34,100 nt of DNA, taken from the NCBI GenBank assembly GCA_964576255.1, contig CAZNUK010000017.1, positions 1-34,100 of the forward strand, read 5' to 3'. The notes under the pieces were generated by a model. It saw only the letters and a program-made list of their open reading frames with translations. It did not search any database and was not told the DNA's origin. The position numbers were made by a program, and so were the translations under genes. Shown one piece after another: positions 34,023 to 34,100 of the stretch. This DNA comes from Eshraghiella sp964576255 (lineage in GTDB: Bacteria; Bacillota; Clostridia; Lachnospirales; Lachnospiraceae). Each line of letters begins with the position of its first letter. Position 1 is the stretch's first letter.

Positions 34023-34100
34023 TTCCAAAAAAAAACTTATTCAGAATTTATGCATATCCTATAGAGGAATTATTAAAAAGCATTCTCTTTTTGCAACGGA
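33997..34100 (+). CDS. mgsA: Methylglyoxal synthase, N-terminal part (cut by window edge)
   Basis: The first 34 codons, starting at ATG 33997 inside the end of rodA, with GGAGGG upstream. They read M-N-R-G-L-I-A-H-N-S-K-K-K-L-I-Q, then L-C-I-S-Y-R-G-I-I-K-K-H-S-L-F-A-T, which matches the N-terminus of methylglyoxal synthase (I-A-L-I-A-H-D-x-K-K...L-x-A-T-G-T-T). This enzyme converts dihydroxyacetone phosphate to methylglyoxal as an overflow route of glycolysis. The active-site residues lie beyond the window. mgsA downstream of rodA is common in Clostridia. Confidence 0.85.
   Translation, partial: MNRGLIAHNSKKKLIQNLCISYRGIIKKHSLFAT

Overview
The window reads as a low-GC Gram-positive chromosome, most likely from the class Clostridia and probably family Lachnospiraceae. 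This is inferred from the AT-rich codon use, the yqfC-yqfD sporulation pair, the radC-mreBCD-mrdA-minCDE-rodA-mgsA order, the miaB/mutS/mutL/miaA/Met-gamma-lyase order and the strong AGGAGG ribosome binding sites. Every gene I accept is on the + strand. One end is accessory DNA and the rest is densely packed core genome.

Region 1 (1-4561) is very AT-rich and is the tail of an Rhs/wall-associated polymorphic-toxin locus. It holds an immunity-like gene (36-551), a 5'-truncated Rhs core tail fused to a glycine-rich linker and an unassigned toxin tip (597-1718), three immunity-like genes (1738-2193, 2214-2606, 2711-3277), a second orphan tip with the same linker and a GIY-YIG-like nuclease domain (3278-3796), and an Imm26-like gene (3808-4383). 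A 113-bp segment, 108 of 113 bases identical, occurs at 2571-2683 and again at 4392-4504. The layout is that of a silent cassette store from which a full-length Rhs gene, outside the window to the left, could exchange its tip.

Region 2 (4562-8877) opens with a sigma-A-type promoter, a structured leader, rpsU (58 aa) and a strong terminator. A secreted Asp-box/YCF48-like protein follows, then yqfC, yqfD, phoH and ybeY. A perfect 15-bp inverted repeat covers the yqfC start codon.

Region 3 (8918-16559) carries a small membrane-anchored protein, two different flavoprotein families back to back, and then proB, a dCMP-deaminase-like gene, 5-formyl-THF cyclo-ligase, proA and miaB, mostly with overlapping or near-abutting ends. 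Proline synthesis is therefore split by nucleotide and folate genes.

Region 4 (16564-25745) has a SulP anion transporter, mutS, mutL, miaA, a methionine gamma-lyase-family PLP enzyme and radC: mismatch repair and tRNA A37 modification (miaB and miaA both act on A37).

Region 5 (25747-34100) is the cell-shape and division-site cluster mreB, mreC, mreD, an unusually long mrdA (PBP2), minC, minD, minE and rodA, ending in the start of mgsA, cut by the window edge.

The most novel material is in the Rhs tail. Smaller points of interest are the rpsU leader, the hairpin over the yqfC start, the heptad repeats in the MutL linker and the ~240-residue insert in PBP2.
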